Assembly: GCA_010279815.1 (NCBI GenBank)
Contig: QEOQ01000688.1
Coordinates: 62,001 to 126,000 of the forward strand
Source: Brachionus plicatilis
Lineage: Eukaryota > Rotifera > Eurotatoria > Ploima > Brachionidae
Reading direction: 5' to 3'
Length of the DNA stretch: 64,000 nt
A program made the position numbers and the translations under genes. The notes below the pieces were generated by a model that searched no databases, was not told the origin of the DNA, and saw only the letters and a program-made list of their open reading frames with translations. Below are positions 34,753 to 46,304 of the stretch, piece by piece. How positions within the stretch are numbered: position 1 is the stretch's first letter; every line of letters starts with the position of its first letter.

Positions 34753-36995
34753 AAATTAATAATAATAATAATAATAATATATATAAGCTACAGCAAGACT
34801 AGCTTGCGGAGATGGCCTACTAGGAGGTCACCTATGGTAGCTCCTTGCACATAACACATAGAAAAGTACTGAAAAAAGAAATCCTGTTTAAATTTTTAGG
34901 TCAAAATAAAGTTTACATTACGGATAGAAAAAGCTGTAAAAGAAAAATTATAAAAATAAGTGTTCGTGATTAAGATAGTTGACTAGACCGGAAGGCATCG
35001 TATCCGTTCTTGAATTTGTTGACCGAGTCGGCGTCTGTGACTGTAGCTGGCAGGGCGTTCCACTCGTTTACTATCCTGTTGGTAAATGTGTTTGCCCGTT
35101 GTAGACATTTGGTGGAGACCTGGCCGGACAGTCTTCTTGCATGACCTCTGATACCACTGGCGGGTCCGGGTTGGGATAGTGAACTTGCGGGAACCGGGGG
35201 GTACACACAGCCCACTTCGTTGATGCCTTTGGTGAGTTTGAACATCTGGATCAGGTCTCCACGAACACGGCGCTCATGAAGGGGAGTAAGACTAAGGACG
35301 GCAAGACGGTCTTCGTAGCGCCAGTTTCTAATGCGGGGCACCAGTTTGGTGGCCCTTCTCTGCACCTGCTCGAGCATCTTTGCGTCTTTCTTGTTAGGGG
35401 GGGACCAGACAGCAGCGGCATATTCCAGGTGGGGTCTTACGTAGGCACAATAGAGGGTCCTGCATGTATCTATGGTCCAGTATCTAAATGATCTTTTCAA
35501 CTGGCCGAGAATTCCTGTAGCTCTGTTCACTTGATTTTTAATATGAATGGAAAATTTCAAGTTACGTGAAAACGTGACTCCCAGATCCTTTTCTGTGTCG
35601 ACGAAAGCTAGTGCGCTCCTGGACTCGTCATCTCCCATCAGTAGTTCGGATTGGGCGTAGATGTTCTTGCCGGACCTGCTGAATTCAATCGCCTTGCATT
35701 TGCTCACGTTGAAGAGCATACGCCACGTGTTTGACCACTCGGAGAGTGCGTCGAGGTCATGTTGAAGTGTGGATAGGTCACTGGTGCTGCGTATTGTGGC
35801 AATAAGTTTACTGTCATCGGCAAATAGTTTGACTAGGTGGCTGACCGCCGCTGGCATGTCGTTGATGAAGATGACGAACAAGAGCGGACCTAGGACGCTA
35901 CCTTGAGGGACCCCACTAGACACATCAATCCAGTCAGCAGAGTGCTGACCCATCACTACCCGCTGCTGCCTCCTTGACAAAAAGTCGCTGACCCAATCGA
36001 CAATGCCTGGACAGAACCCATAGGCGACCAGTTTGTCTCTTAAAGACGCGTGGCAAACTCTGTCAAAGGCCTTTGCAAAGTCGAGGAAGACCACTAGGAC
36101 GTGGAATCCCCTATCGATGCCATCGCTTATGCGGTCCACCGTCTCCAGTAAATTAGTGACTACTGACTTCCTCAAGACGAACCCGTGTTGTTCCGGAACG
36201 ATCACTTTGTTGCTGTAGAGGTGATCCATCATGACGTCTCTTACCATGCGTTCCATCAACTTGCATGGGATTGACGTCAAGGAGATAGGTCTGTAGTTAC
36301 CAGGGGCACTCCTGCTCCCTTTCTTGAAGATGGGGCTGATTCGAGCTAGTCTCCAAGCGTCTGGGATTCTGCCGCTGGTGTACGAATTGGTGAAAATAGC
36401 GCTGAGAACCTCCGAAAAGGCATCAGCGCAACTTTTGATGACGTATGGGTGGATACCGTCCATGCCAGGCGATTTCCTGGAGTTTAGGCGCAGTATGTAC
36501 TTGCGGACATTGGCAGGCGAGAAAAAATCGACATCCACGTCATGCTGGGGACTTGCCATGAGCTGGAGAGGCTGAGCTTGGCATGGTAGGCGAGGGATGA
36601 AGACACTACCAAATTGGACATTGAGAATGTTCACGATCTTGTCGCCATCAGTGTGGAAGGTGCCATGACAGTCGAGCAGGCCTTTAATGGAGTCTCTGCA
36701 TTGCTTCTGGCTGTTGATATAATTGTAAAGAAGCTTTGGCTGAAGCTTACAGGACCTGACAACAGATGCTTCAAACTTACAGATGGCATTTCTTACAGCT
36801 AGTTTGACCTGTTTACAGATCGAGGAGTAAGCGATCCTCAACTCAAGGCAGCAGGGGGCTGATCTAATCTGACAGTAGATTTTATACTTCATTCTGGTTA
36901 GCACTTTGATTTTGGAATTGAACCACTTGGGATTAGTGCGCTTGCGAGCTCTGGGCACTTGGTTGGGTATAGCCATGGATGAGGCAGCGGCAATT
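34753..36995 (-). mobile_element. 5'-truncated LINE (jockey/CR1-like), 3' end with (ATT)n tail
   Basis: The element carries one ORF (34970-36976), a short 3' UTR and an (AAT)n/(ATT)n tail at 34757-34785. The 3' UTR end, TCTTGCTGTAGCTTATA, resembles the stubs at 49380-49445 and 60000-60075. Upstream of the ORF the frame closes within seven codons at a TAA, and the endonuclease half is missing, so this is a truncated insertion. GC is near 50 percent, against roughly a quarter for the surroundings. Confidence 0.85.
34970..36976 (-). CDS. Non-LTR retrotransposon reverse transcriptase ORF (668 aa, endonuclease missing)
   Basis: RT motifs in order: SPGMDGIHPYVIK (about 183-195), NYRPISLTS, VVFLDFAKAFDRV with the first catalytic Asp, SGVPQGSVLGPLLFVIFIND, and KLFADDSKL with the catalytic FADD. 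The thumb follows with DLGVTFS and YWTIDTCRTLYCAYVRPHLE, and the conserved C-terminus with RDRLAVLSL-like RYEDRLAVLSLTPLHERR. The frame is uninterrupted over 2 kb. A full jockey/CR1-type ORF2 has an N-terminal apurinic endonuclease of about 220 residues, absent here. The first Met is therefore probably incidental. Confidence 0.9.
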   Translation of the reverse strand: MAIPNQVPRARKRTNPKWFNSKIKVLTRMKYKIYCQIRSAPCCLELRIAYSSICKQVKLAVRNAICKFEASVVRSCKLQPKLLYNYINSQKQCRDSIKGLLDCHGTFHTDGDKIVNILNVQFGSVFIPRLPCQAQPLQLMASPQHDVDVDFFSPANVRKYILRLNSRKSPGMDGIHPYVIKSCADAFSEVLSAIFTNSYTSGRIPDAWRLARISPIFKKGSRSAPGNYRPISLTSIPCKLMERMVRDVMMDHLYSNKVIVPEQHGFVLRKSVVTNLLETVDRISDGIDRGFHVLVVFLDFAKAFDRVCHASLRDKLVAYGFCPGIVDWVSDFLSRRQQRVVMGQHSADWIDVSSGVPQGSVLGPLLFVIFINDMPAAVSHLVKLFADDSKLIATIRSTSDLSTLQHDLDALSEWSNTWRMLFNVSKCKAIEFSRSGKNIYAQSELLMGDDESRSALAFVDTEKDLGVTFSRNLKFSIHIKNQVNRATGILGQLKRSFRYWTIDTCRTLYCAYVRPHLEYAAAVWSPPNKKDAKMLEQVQRRATKLVPRIRNWRYEDRLAVLSLTPLHERRVRGDLIQMFKLTKGINEVGCVYPPVPASSLSQPGPASGIRGHARRLSGQVSTKCLQRANTFTNRIVNEWNALPATVTDADSVNKFKNGYDAFRSSQLS

Positions 36996-38287
36996 TAATT
37001 TTTAGCAAAAATAAATTCAATTGAAATAATTTTAATCATTCAATTAAATTTTCGCGTATGAATACAAAGTTTATAAAAAACTCTTTTCTTTATCAAGATA
37101 ATTAAAAATCTAAATTTAATTAAAATATTTTATAAAATTCATTTATAAAAGTAAATATTCTTTAATTTAAGTATCAGAATATATCAAATGGCTAATGTTT
37201 TGTCAAGAACTGTTCAACACTTTAACTGAAAACTGAAACAAAAATAATTTACTGACTTTTAATAATTTATTGCTTAAATGTATAATTTTTTAAAATTTAT
37301 TCCAATCGTTTTTTTATCTTTAATATAAGGTAATTATTATTTTTCAAACAATTTTTGGTATCCCTTCGTTTTTACTTAAAACATAAAAAAGAACATCAAG
37401 AACTATACTTGACAATTATTTTGTACGAATATCTACAAATAATTGCCTGATATCAACAAGTTGTTAAAGAGTTATGATTTTTTTTATGTTGAGAGTTAGA
37501 AGTAACAGAAAAGACAATGCCCTAGCTTAATATTAATGAATGTTTTAGTAATAAATAGCTCTTATTAATTATTTTTTACATTGAAGCTTCAATTTATTTT
37601 CATAAAGAAAAACAAATTCTCAAATTCTAAAGCCAACATTCAACTTAAACTTACTAAAATCAAATTTTAAGATGCTGGTAATAAGAAAAAGAAATGAAGA
37701 CGTGCTAGTTCAAAGACTTGTTACTATAAATATTTTTTTAAGAAAATAAGAAAAAATTTAACAGAATTTAAAAATTTAATTTTATAAGAATTTAGTAAAT
37801 TTTTTTCACTGAATAAATTTTTTAATTCGAAAAATTTTAATCTAAATTAAATAAAGCTAATAAAAAAACAATTTTGAAAGTGATTAAAAAATAAGTTTTT
37901 ATAAATGTGCAAAAGAATAAAAAAAATATTTTAACGTCCACTAGTTAAGCATAGCCACGAGTGTAAGATGAATAAATCGTGAACACTTCTTAACCGATAG
38001 CATTTAAAATCGACTGATGATCATCTCATCTCAAATAATTAATTTAAATTCTTTTTATTCAATTTTACATTAATTTGACTTTTTTTATTTTTTTGAATGC
38101 ATCAATCTAAAAAAAATTTAAGCTTATAAATATTTTAAATTTTTGTCTATTTTATCATTCTTTTTTAAACTAAATGAAGTTGATTTAAAAGTCTAGATTT
38201 AGCTAAAATACTAAATAAATAAAGTCCAATCTAAAGCTATCGCTTTTTACCAAAGTTATTTTATTAAAAATAAAAATTCAATTGAAA
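36996..38287. other. AT-rich intergenic stretch
   Basis: No gene or clear repeat seen. Confidence 0.5.
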
Positions 38288-39703
38288 TTATTTCTTTGTT
38301 TTGGCTGAAAGAAAAGAATTGGGAATCAGATAGGTGTCAAGTTTGGCTGTTTGCTGATGAGGCGACTTGACTTTTCTCTCTCCCAAGGGACTATTTGTTA
38401 GTCCTGCTCTTCCATTGCTGCCTAAGCCAGTTAACTTTGAGTTCGACACTAAATTATTGACGGCTAAGCTTGTATTAGTTGAACCGGTATTTGCTTGATT
38501 AGCTTCGGAATTTTTCGAAGGGTCCCCGTTTTCTGGATTCAAATTAATTGCGTTCGGGTCTTTGCCAAGCATTTTTAGCACCATGGCAGACGAAGCTCTG
38601 TAAGATGGCGAGTTGATTATGGAGTAATCGTCGAACAAAAAACTGATGTCTGTTCTCCAAGTTGATGGACCCTTGGCACCAAAGGGATTTTCAAATTTAT
38701 AGTACTGATAGTCGGTCTCGTCTTCATTCGTATAATTCCAGCTGTACTTGGCATATTTTTCTGTGGAATTTTCCGGATTTGACAAACTGGAGTGATTGAG
38801 TCGCCTCAGATTCAAAATTTTGTTTCTTTTCATTTTCTCTGACAAATAGGCCGAAGATACTTTGGCACCACTGGGTTTGTTCAGCGATTTAATTTGGTGC
38901 AAAATGTTCAGCTTAAATTCTTTGCTCGCCTGATTCGACATGTAAAGCTTTTGCTTGGTCATTTTGTGAGCACCGCCGACGTACTGGGTGTTGTTGGCCA
39001 CAAATACCAAATCGGTTTTTATGGTCGAGTGTGAATTAAATACATGGTTTATATAATTACAAATAACTATGGGATTTGAGTTGCACTTGAACGACTCTGG
39101 TAGTTTGTATTCCACACTTTCTTCTTTTAAATTGGCCACACTGGTCGCTCGGCTTAGTCTCAATTTTCTGGAATTTTTCCGCTTTTTCATGTGGTCAAAA
39201 TAGTCGCGCAGATCCTGAACACTTAAGCCGTCGCAGTTGACCAGCTTTTTGAGCAAATTGTCGCCAAATGGATAGTACTTGGAGTAGATTTTGGTGAATT
39301 GCTGAATTAGCTGGAAGTTGTCAGTGGCGTACACATAGTGAAAAAATGTGTTCTTATAACAGTCTCGGTAGCTGTGTAGCTCGAAGTGAAAGGAATTAAG
39401 GAGAAAGGTAATGATTTTGGTCCGCTGTAGAGCGATGGCGTAGTTTAGGGCGCACAGACCGTTCCGGTCGCTCAGCTCAGCATGGTAGCCTTTCTCTATC
39501 AGAAGCCGAGACAAGCTAAGTGCATTTTCTTCATCTTTGATCAGTGAAATCATGACTAACAAAGGTAAGTTGTCTGAGTCGGCATTGTCGCTTCTTTCGG
39601 TGTCGATCATCAACGATTCCACAGTTTGTTCCTTTTCAATCAGCTTTCGGGCTTCATTGTACAACCCAGACCGAATGTGCCATCTAATTGCTTTCAGAGT
39701 CAT
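38288..39703 (-). CDS. Ankyrin-repeat protein, unassigned (about 471 aa, intronless)
   Basis: I start at the first in-frame ATG (MTLKAIRWHIRSGLYNEA); the open frame runs another 16 codons upstream without an ATG, so an extra 5' exon is possible. The N-terminal third shows ankyrin-like helices: LPLLVMISLIKDEENALSLS, RLLIEKGYHAELSDRNGLCA, LNYAIALQRTKIITFLLN and FFHYVYATDNFQLIQ. The middle is basic and ends in a WRTDISFLFDDY block. The final 80 residues are Asn/Ser-rich and probably disordered. Scaffold roles are typical for such proteins; nothing here names the partner. Codon use is less AT-biased than the flanks, as in the other host genes. Confidence 0.65.
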   Translation of the reverse strand: MTLKAIRWHIRSGLYNEARKLIEKEQTVESLMIDTERSDNADSDNLPLLVMISLIKDEENALSLSRLLIEKGYHAELSDRNGLCALNYAIALQRTKIITFLLNSFHFELHSYRDCYKNTFFHYVYATDNFQLIQQFTKIYSKYYPFGDNLLKKLVNCDGLSVQDLRDYFDHMKKRKNSRKLRLSRATSVANLKEESVEYKLPESFKCNSNPIVICNYINHVFNSHSTIKTDLVFVANNTQYVGGAHKMTKQKLYMSNQASKEFKLNILHQIKSLNKPSGAKVSSAYLSEKMKRNKILNLRRLNHSSLSNPENSTEKYAKYSWNYTNEDETDYQYYKFENPFGAKGPSTWRTDISFLFDDYSIINSPSYRASSAMVLKMLGKDPNAINLNPENGDPSKNSEANQANTGSTNTSLAVNNLVSNSKLTGLGSNGRAGLTNSPLGERKVKSPHQQTAKLDTYLIPNSFLSAKTKK

Positions 39704-41791
39704 AGTGGAATGGAAAAACTTAAGTTTAGCATTTAAATAGAACTCATTCAAACAAAGTGTAATGGCAAAAAATGGAATTTAAATAAATAAAAACAAAGTA
39801 ATGTTTGGCAGGCATCATAAATAAAAGTTGCCATACAGACTGTTCTTAATTATTTTAATTAGTTATTTAATTTTTAATAAAAAAAATAAAGGTAATTTTT
39901 TTTTCTTTTTGAAATAATTTAATAAAAACTCTTGAAATTTAAATACTCCTGTGAGTGCTTGAGATTTCACATGCTATGTTAAATATTAAAGCTATTCTTT
40001 ACAAAATTTTAATAAACAAATATTTGAGTAATTCTCCAGGTCATGCAATTATTAGCTAAATTAATGCCATTCAACGTTTTACCCGAACCCAAAGGTTTTT
40101 TACAAAAACATGATTTTATATTTTTTGTTCCAATTTTTAGCCGTAATGTAGTTTTTTTTTTCCAGATTACTTACTCGTTTAAATTGTTGCCTGTTCAAAT
40201 CTAAAAAATAAGGTGAAAAAATTCATAAAGAATCAAGAATTCTTTATTTGAGCAAATCATAATTTACGCTAGTTAGTTGAAAATTATATCCGAAAATATC
40301 CTTGTTTTATTTGGGCTATGTAATTTTAGCGAATATGAATTTTTTTTTTAATTTTAAAATAAGATGTATTTATCAAAAGTATTTAAATAGTTTAAAAAGC
40401 TGAAGAAAATTAATAGACAAGAGATATTATAATAAATTGAACAATTATTCAGCACTCATTTTTACATACGCTTTCGTCACTAAAATATTTAGATTTAGCT
40501 TAGGCATAAAATACGAAATTATCAATAAAAATAAAAATTTCATTTTAAATAAATAAATTAAAGCCATATCAATTAGCTCACCTGTAAAAATCACTTTTGC
40601 ATTTTAATTTGAATAATTTGTATCCAAAGGGATGTAAAAGCAAATTCAATTGCGTACTTTGTTTGCTTACCACATGTTTTTCTGTAAAACTCTATGTTTT
40701 TATTAATTTAAGTAACTTAAAAAAAGACACACTTTTTTCTTAATCAAAATTAAAATTATCATACTTTATAAATAAATTTGATTAAAAAAGGAGAATTTTT
40801 TTTCATTAAAATAAAATAAACACTAAAAATAAATTTTAATTATTAATCATTTATCAAAAGCATTTTCTTATTTTTGTTTAGTTTGTTTCAAAAAAAATGA
40901 TTGGTGATGTGAGTAATTAAAATAAAATTATACTAATTATGAAATATTCCTATTCATTGATTCATTTTTTCCTACAGCTTACTCGAGTTTTTTTTAACAA
41001 AACTTTTAATTTTCTAATGAGCATGCCTTTGTTTTTATTTCTAAATTTTTATAATTTCATGTCAGCTGAAAATATAAAAATTTTCTTAGACATGTCATCT
41101 TTTTATCTACTTTTTTCTAATTATCTAAATATTAATTTTGTCTAAAAACAACTTATGAAAAAATTTGAGTTAAATAAAAATAAAAAAATTTTCCATGTGA
41201 GAAGTTAGAATAAATTTAATTCTTTCTTTAATTTTTTTAATTAATTTAATTATGTTAAACTTTTTATCTTATCATCTATATTTATTCGGCTAAAATTTTA
41301 CTTAACTCTCTTTTTAAAATCGAATGTTTTTAAAGATATTCAAATAAATTTTTAGAAAAGAAATCTTTCAATTTTTTTGAAAAAAAAAAGCAAATATTAT
41401 ACAAGAATTCAAATTTTATGAAATTTTTATGTCTTTCTTAACAAAAATATTCTAAGAATATGCTGCAAATTTATTTTTATTTTTCTAAATTCATTTAATT
41501 TAAATCGAAATCGGTCATTTTATATCAGCAATTTAACTTCTCTTTTATCATTAAAATGCTTTATTTTATAAACAATCGTGATAAAAAAAATTAAAGATAA
41601 ACATGTTCTATTTTTATTTATTAATGTCCATTATTTTCAAAAATTTAAAAAAATAATAATACGGCTAAATTGAGATTTAATTTAAAATAAATAAATCGAT
41701 ATTGAGAAATTAAGATCAATAATCCAGCCTCTTTAATTTACAGGACATTTAAGATAAATTGAAGAATAAACTGTTTTTTTTTTTTTTTTAT
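39704..41791. other. AT-rich intergenic stretch; one weak spliced mini-ORF
   Basis: Nothing firm. ATGATTGGTGAT at 40897 followed by GTGAGT, then CCTACAG and a 56-codon open frame to 41145 could form a 60-aa hydrophobic peptide. It has no recognised homology and I do not annotate it as a gene. Confidence 0.25.
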
Positions 41792-44076
41792 TTAGGCATA
41801 GTATCCTTCTGACTCGGTTACCGATTCACTTCCAGTCTCGATTATTTTATTTATTTCATGACCAAGATCAATAGTTGGATCCAGAGTCAAAATCCCAGAT
41901 GTTTCCATGCTCTCACAGCCCAGGGCATGCATGTAGCGTGCTTTGACCCAAGGCTGACTCAAATAAAGCGCTCTGGACCCAATATTGTAATCTAGATGAT
42001 TTTCGCCAAATTGAGAAGATAAATTTGTCATGTTTATTGGGTCACATGGCTTATTCTCGCTTAGCACCAATCTTTCGGTGTTCGGACCTTCTTTTATAAA
42101 ACCAGTATTTTCATGTGGCACTGTGGTTTGCACGTTAGTCTCCAAAATTCCACAAGTTTGAATTAAATTCTTCTTTCCGCTAGATTTATCTTCTTTTTGA
42201 ATGATGGGACTGCTTTGACCATTTTTTGAGGTTATTTTAGAGAATTTTTTCAATAAACTCAAGGATGACACTTTTTTTAAAAAATCGTCTTTTTTCTCGC
42301 CACCCGACATGCCGGAAGAATTGTTGGAAGTATTTCGGCTTGAAAGCATTTTGCTTGCGTGCAATTTTTGCGCCTGCAATTTGAATTTTTTTTTCCAATA
42401 CCAAAGAGTCAAAATAATTGAGACTACTAACAAAATAAGAGCCGGAATGATGATTGAGGCCAATATAATATTGTTTGTTAAGGTTGTGGCCATTGACTCA
42501 ACTGGTTTGATCAAATTAGGCTTGCCTAATTTAAGATTTAAATTTTAAAATTTAAATTAAAAATATTTTTTATTTACTTGTAACCACAAACAGTTTTGGT
42601 TTTTTGACCAAAATGGTTTTCTTGCTTGATGTGGTCGAAGTTGTGGGTACTAGTTCAGTGGTTGTCGGAACTATGGTGGTGCTTCGAGAACAATCAACTA
42701 AAAATTTTTAAAAATTTATTAATTTAAAAAATTAAATTTTATTAATTTATTTTAAATTTTAATATTGAGACATTTTTTCGGTGCTGTGAATTTCAAATAA
42801 AAGTTGAACAAAAATTTCTTCTTTTTTGGTAATAAAGATAATTAAGTGTATTTAAAAAAATACCGCAAAAAACTTTGTTGCGCCTTTTTTACCTAAAATA
42901 AAATTTTTATGTAATTTTTTTTTTGAAATCAAATTAAATATTATTATTTGTTCTTCTTTTATTTCTTGTCCTATGTTAATCTTAAAAAAATTGTTCTAGG
43001 TAAAAAAGGTGCAACAAAGTATGTTGCAGTATTTTTTTAAATACATTTTATTGACCTTAATTTTTATAAACCAAAAAAGGAAGTATTTTCGATAAATTTG
43101 TTTTTGAAATTCAAATTATCCATTTTTTCTTTATTAAAAAGGCATTGTGAAATTTCATACAAAACTTCCAATACACAAATAAAAAAATTTTATAACTTTT
43201 GTTCTAAGTGTCAAAAACTTGTTCTGTAAATGAAACAAAGTGAAAAAAATGTTGTTTCACCTTCTGCGGAAGTCTGCAAAATCTGTGCAAATTAATTCTG
43301 TTTTATTTTTAAATCTTTTAAATTGGGTGCAATTTTGCAAAATTTGACAGATTTTGCAGACTTCCGCAGAGGGTGAAACAACATTTGTTTCACTTTGTTC
43401 CATTTACAGAACAAGTTTTTGACACTTAGAACAAAAGTTATAAAATTTTTTTATTTGTGTATTGGAAGTTTGGAATAAAATTTCACAATGTCTTTTAAAA
43501 AAAAAATTTTTTTTTTTGAAATTTACCTTTTTCAGAAAAATCGCACTGATTCCTAATATGATTCCACATGGTGCCGTATGCACATTTTGTTTTAAATGTT
43601 CTATTTGCAAAACAAATAACAAAGCTCTCACAATCGCTTGGATCACTGTAAAGGCCGTCTGTTTTTAGAATACAAAAAGTATTTACATCGAGAAGAGAGG
43701 TGGTAAGCTTAAAAACAGTGGTTGAAGTGGCTGATTGAGCCAAGTTTTTTGTCTTGTTGTCACCGATCAGCTCTTTGGCTATTTTGGAAAAGTTGTTCTT
43801 TATCTTTTGCTCAGTGCTTGATGGAGATAGGAACGCATCAGCAGGAAGAAGTATGGGAATATTTTTGTAGTCTAGGTCTTGTTTATTTTCGTAGTCAGCT
43901 TTGGCTACTATAAAGCGAATTTTGTCCGAGTCAGTGTTGTTTTTGACCAAGGAGCGTGCCGAGTTCTCCACAGTGCTTTGGGTTGAGTTGACCGCTCTCG
44001 TGGTCACCTTCAACAAAAGGCACTGATGCATCAGACCCATCTGAATAATAAATACCACTGCTAAATTTTTTATCAT
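41792..44076 (-). CDS. Single-pass membrane protein with one chitin-binding type 2 (CBM14) domain, three exons, 467 aa
   Basis: Exons: 43527-44076, 42578-42697 and 41792-42525, all with phase-1 junctions. The signal peptide is residues 1-22 (LAVVFIIQMGLMHQCLLL). The ectodomain has a Ser/Thr-rich stretch, then a peritrophin-A/CBM14 fold with the six cysteines Cys135, 149, 155, 165, 178 and 186, the last supplied by exon 2. This confirms the first splice junction. A mucin-like STTIVPTTTELVPTTSTTSS stalk follows. Residues about 243-267 (IILASIIIPALILLVVSIIL...) span the membrane, stopped by KKK. The 200-residue cytoplasmic tail is Ser/Lys-rich with an acidic end. Secreted CBM14 proteins bind chitin; a membrane-anchored form could attach epidermis or gut epithelium to cuticle, trophi or peritrophic matrix (inference). 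Orthology is unknown. Confidence 0.75.
42788..43113. mobile_element. Foldback element in intron 1 of the CBM14 gene (first)
   Basis: The arms, about 42788-42900 and 42998-43113, are inverted copies (AAATACCGCAAAAAACTTTG / CAAAGTATGTTGCAGTATTT; GCGCCTTTTTTACCTA / TAGGTAAAAAAGGTGC). No clear target-site duplication. Confidence 0.65.
43141..43492. mobile_element. Foldback element in intron 1 of the CBM14 gene (second)
   Basis: The arms (43141-43290 and about 43345-43492) are near-perfect inverted copies of roughly 145 bp, including GACACTTAGAACAAAAG and GTGAAACAACATTTGTTTCA motifs. Ends are GGCATTGTGAAATTT and, inverted, GACATTGTGAAATTT. Open frames crossing here are palindrome by-products. Confidence 0.7.
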
Positions 44077-45027
44077 CTCTTTTTTTTTATCAAAAGTTTT
44101 TATTTTTTACTGCTTCACAAATTTATATATAAAAATCTTCAAATTTTTGCTTCGTTACGAAAGGATTAAAGACGTGGTTTTCGGGTTTTTTCGTTTTATT
44201 GTTTAGTGAGAGTGTGTTTGGCAAAATCCTCCAAATAAACCTACATTCTAGGCTACGTGCAACAAAATAAACCAAGTTGTGTAACCAAGATTGTATCGCA
44301 ACAAATAAGCTGATCTTCAATTAGCCGAGGTCTAATTCGTAAACAAGTTAGAGACCAAAACAATTAAGTATTGCCAAAATTAAAGTATTTTAATTGTAAT
44401 TCATCTAAAAAAAGAAGAAGAAGCTGAAATTAATAGTCAAGTTTACGTAATAATTTATCTTTTGATCATAAAGCACGCATCATTATTCTATCATTGAACT
44501 AGCACGGCTTGTTAACCAACTCTACTTGGCTAATCTTAGTATTATAACTAAAATGTCATTTTTTCATTAAAATACAAATATTTACAATTAATTGTGTTTT
44601 AATAAAAAAATTTTGATTAGAAATCAAATATCTATTTTGAGTATTGCTAATTCTTATAATCCTCGTAGCCTTAATGAGCAATTTATCAGCTTTTGCCAAG
44701 TCTATTTTTCTAAGAGTATTTTACTTTTTGATTTTTTAGATTCTGATTTGAATTTATAAGAAAAATTTTAGAAGCTAAATATCGAAAATAAGTCATCAAA
44801 AAGAATATGAATTTTTTTGGAAAAATGTTTCTCTTAGTCTCATTATTTTGTCTACATAGGCATTATCACATTTTAGATTAGTTAATTAATTAGACAAGGC
44901 AACTTAGTCTATTGGTAGGTAAATATCATTGGGAGATCAATCACAAATTAAATGTTCATTCAAACATATTTTTGCTAAGATTTAAATAAACTTTTACTAA
45001 TGAGTTTATTTAATTAACCCTTATATT
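44077..45027. other. AT-rich intergenic stretch
   Basis: No gene or definable repeat seen upstream of the CBM14 gene. Confidence 0.5.
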
Positions 45028-45090
45028 TTTATTATTATTATTATTATTATTAGAAAAAAACTTCTGAGCCTCATAGGCTCATGCTTATAA
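45028..45090 (-). repeat. LINE-type 3' end with (TAA)n tail
   Basis: Read on the minus strand: GCATGAGCCTATGAGGCTCA, a T-rich spacer, then about nine TAA units. The small hairpin plus TAA tail resembles LINE 3' termini. Nothing coding is attached. Confidence 0.4.
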
Positions 45091-45479
45091 AAAATTTTTT
45101 TTAAATAAAATACAAAAAGAAATATTGTAAAAAAAAGTTAATTTATAAAATTTAAAAGATAATTAACCCTTATAGTCTAAAATTGGTTTTAAAGAATCAA
45201 ATTAAACAGCAAAGTTTAATTTTGATCAGAATGATTAATAAATACTATTCATTTTTAATATTTTATTTTATATGATTCGTTTGTTCCAATTAATACAGTC
45301 GATCGGAATTCTCTTTTAAAAGTGAAAGTTTGATTTATCCGCACTTCGAGTAAGTCTCAACTCAACTCGTCACTTTGAAAAAAAGATTGCCAGGTAACGG
45401 TAACTTTTAAAAGACGAAATTCATTAATGTCAAAATTACAATTTAAAAATTAAAATTTGTCAATTTTTTTATTTTTATT

Positions 45480-45690
45480 TTTAGGATGATGCAGCGTAAA
45501 GATAAAATATCTTTCCGTAGCAATGTCTTTTGTATTATATTTTAACTTCTTTTACTTTTATTTTATTTTTTCTTTACATTTTTAATTTAATTTTTCTTGA
45601 TTTTTGTTTTTAATTTTTTTTATCTGAAGGAACTTTAGCTCGGCACCGATAAAACAAATAAACAATAAATAATAATGTCTTGTGAAAGAT
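45480..45690 (+). mobile_element. LINE 3'-end fragment (CTGAAGGAACTTTAGCTC family)
   Basis: GATAAAATATCTTTCCGTAG, shared with 47150-47180, is followed by a T-rich stretch, CTGAAGGAACTTTAGCTCGG, CACCGATAAA and a (CAAATAAA)-type tail. The ATCTTTCCGTAG part probably encodes the last ORF codons. Confidence 0.55.
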
Positions 45691-46304
45691 AATTATTTGA
45701 AAATTAAATTATGTTCAGAAAGATAAAATATCTGTTAAATAATAATTAAGCTAGAAAATTGTGTGAAAAAAATGAAAATAATAATTAGAATAAATTGCAA
45801 ATTTAATTTCTTGTAAAAAGCCTACATGACCAAGATTTTTTCACTGGAATAAAACCCTTTTTATCATTTTTATAAAAGTTTCATCATCGCCAAATCTGGC
45901 GTAATTTTTGAAATAAATAATAATATTAATAAAAGTTTTATGGAATTTAAAATTACAATCATTACACACGAGAAAATTATCTGATTCCAAATAATTACAA
46001 TATTTTTGGTGTTTATTTGGAGATTGCATTTGCAACAATTTTGAAATTCAGCTTCGAATTCTACAAATGTCGCAAATTTTTTCGATTTGCTTCCATGTTT
46101 GATTGCTCGGTAGTTTCCTGTTTATCTTGTTCCTGTCTTTCCTCCTACTCTTCTTTTTGATCACTAGACTATTTCTCATCTAACTTGATCTGAGTCATTT
46201 TTAATATTTGAAAATAATTGTTAAGCTTGCAGTATTTTATATTATTTATTTATTTATTTGCTGTTCTGTACCTAGCAAAAGCTAAATTTTTTTTTTTTTG
46301 TACC

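Noticed and set aside
40897..41145. Two-exon 60-aa hydrophobic peptide
   Set aside because: Splice sites are plausible, but composition is that of random AT-rich DNA and there is no homology.
43404..43668. 80- and 68-codon frames on opposite strands
   Set aside because: They overlap the second foldback in the CBM14 intron and antisense of its first exon.
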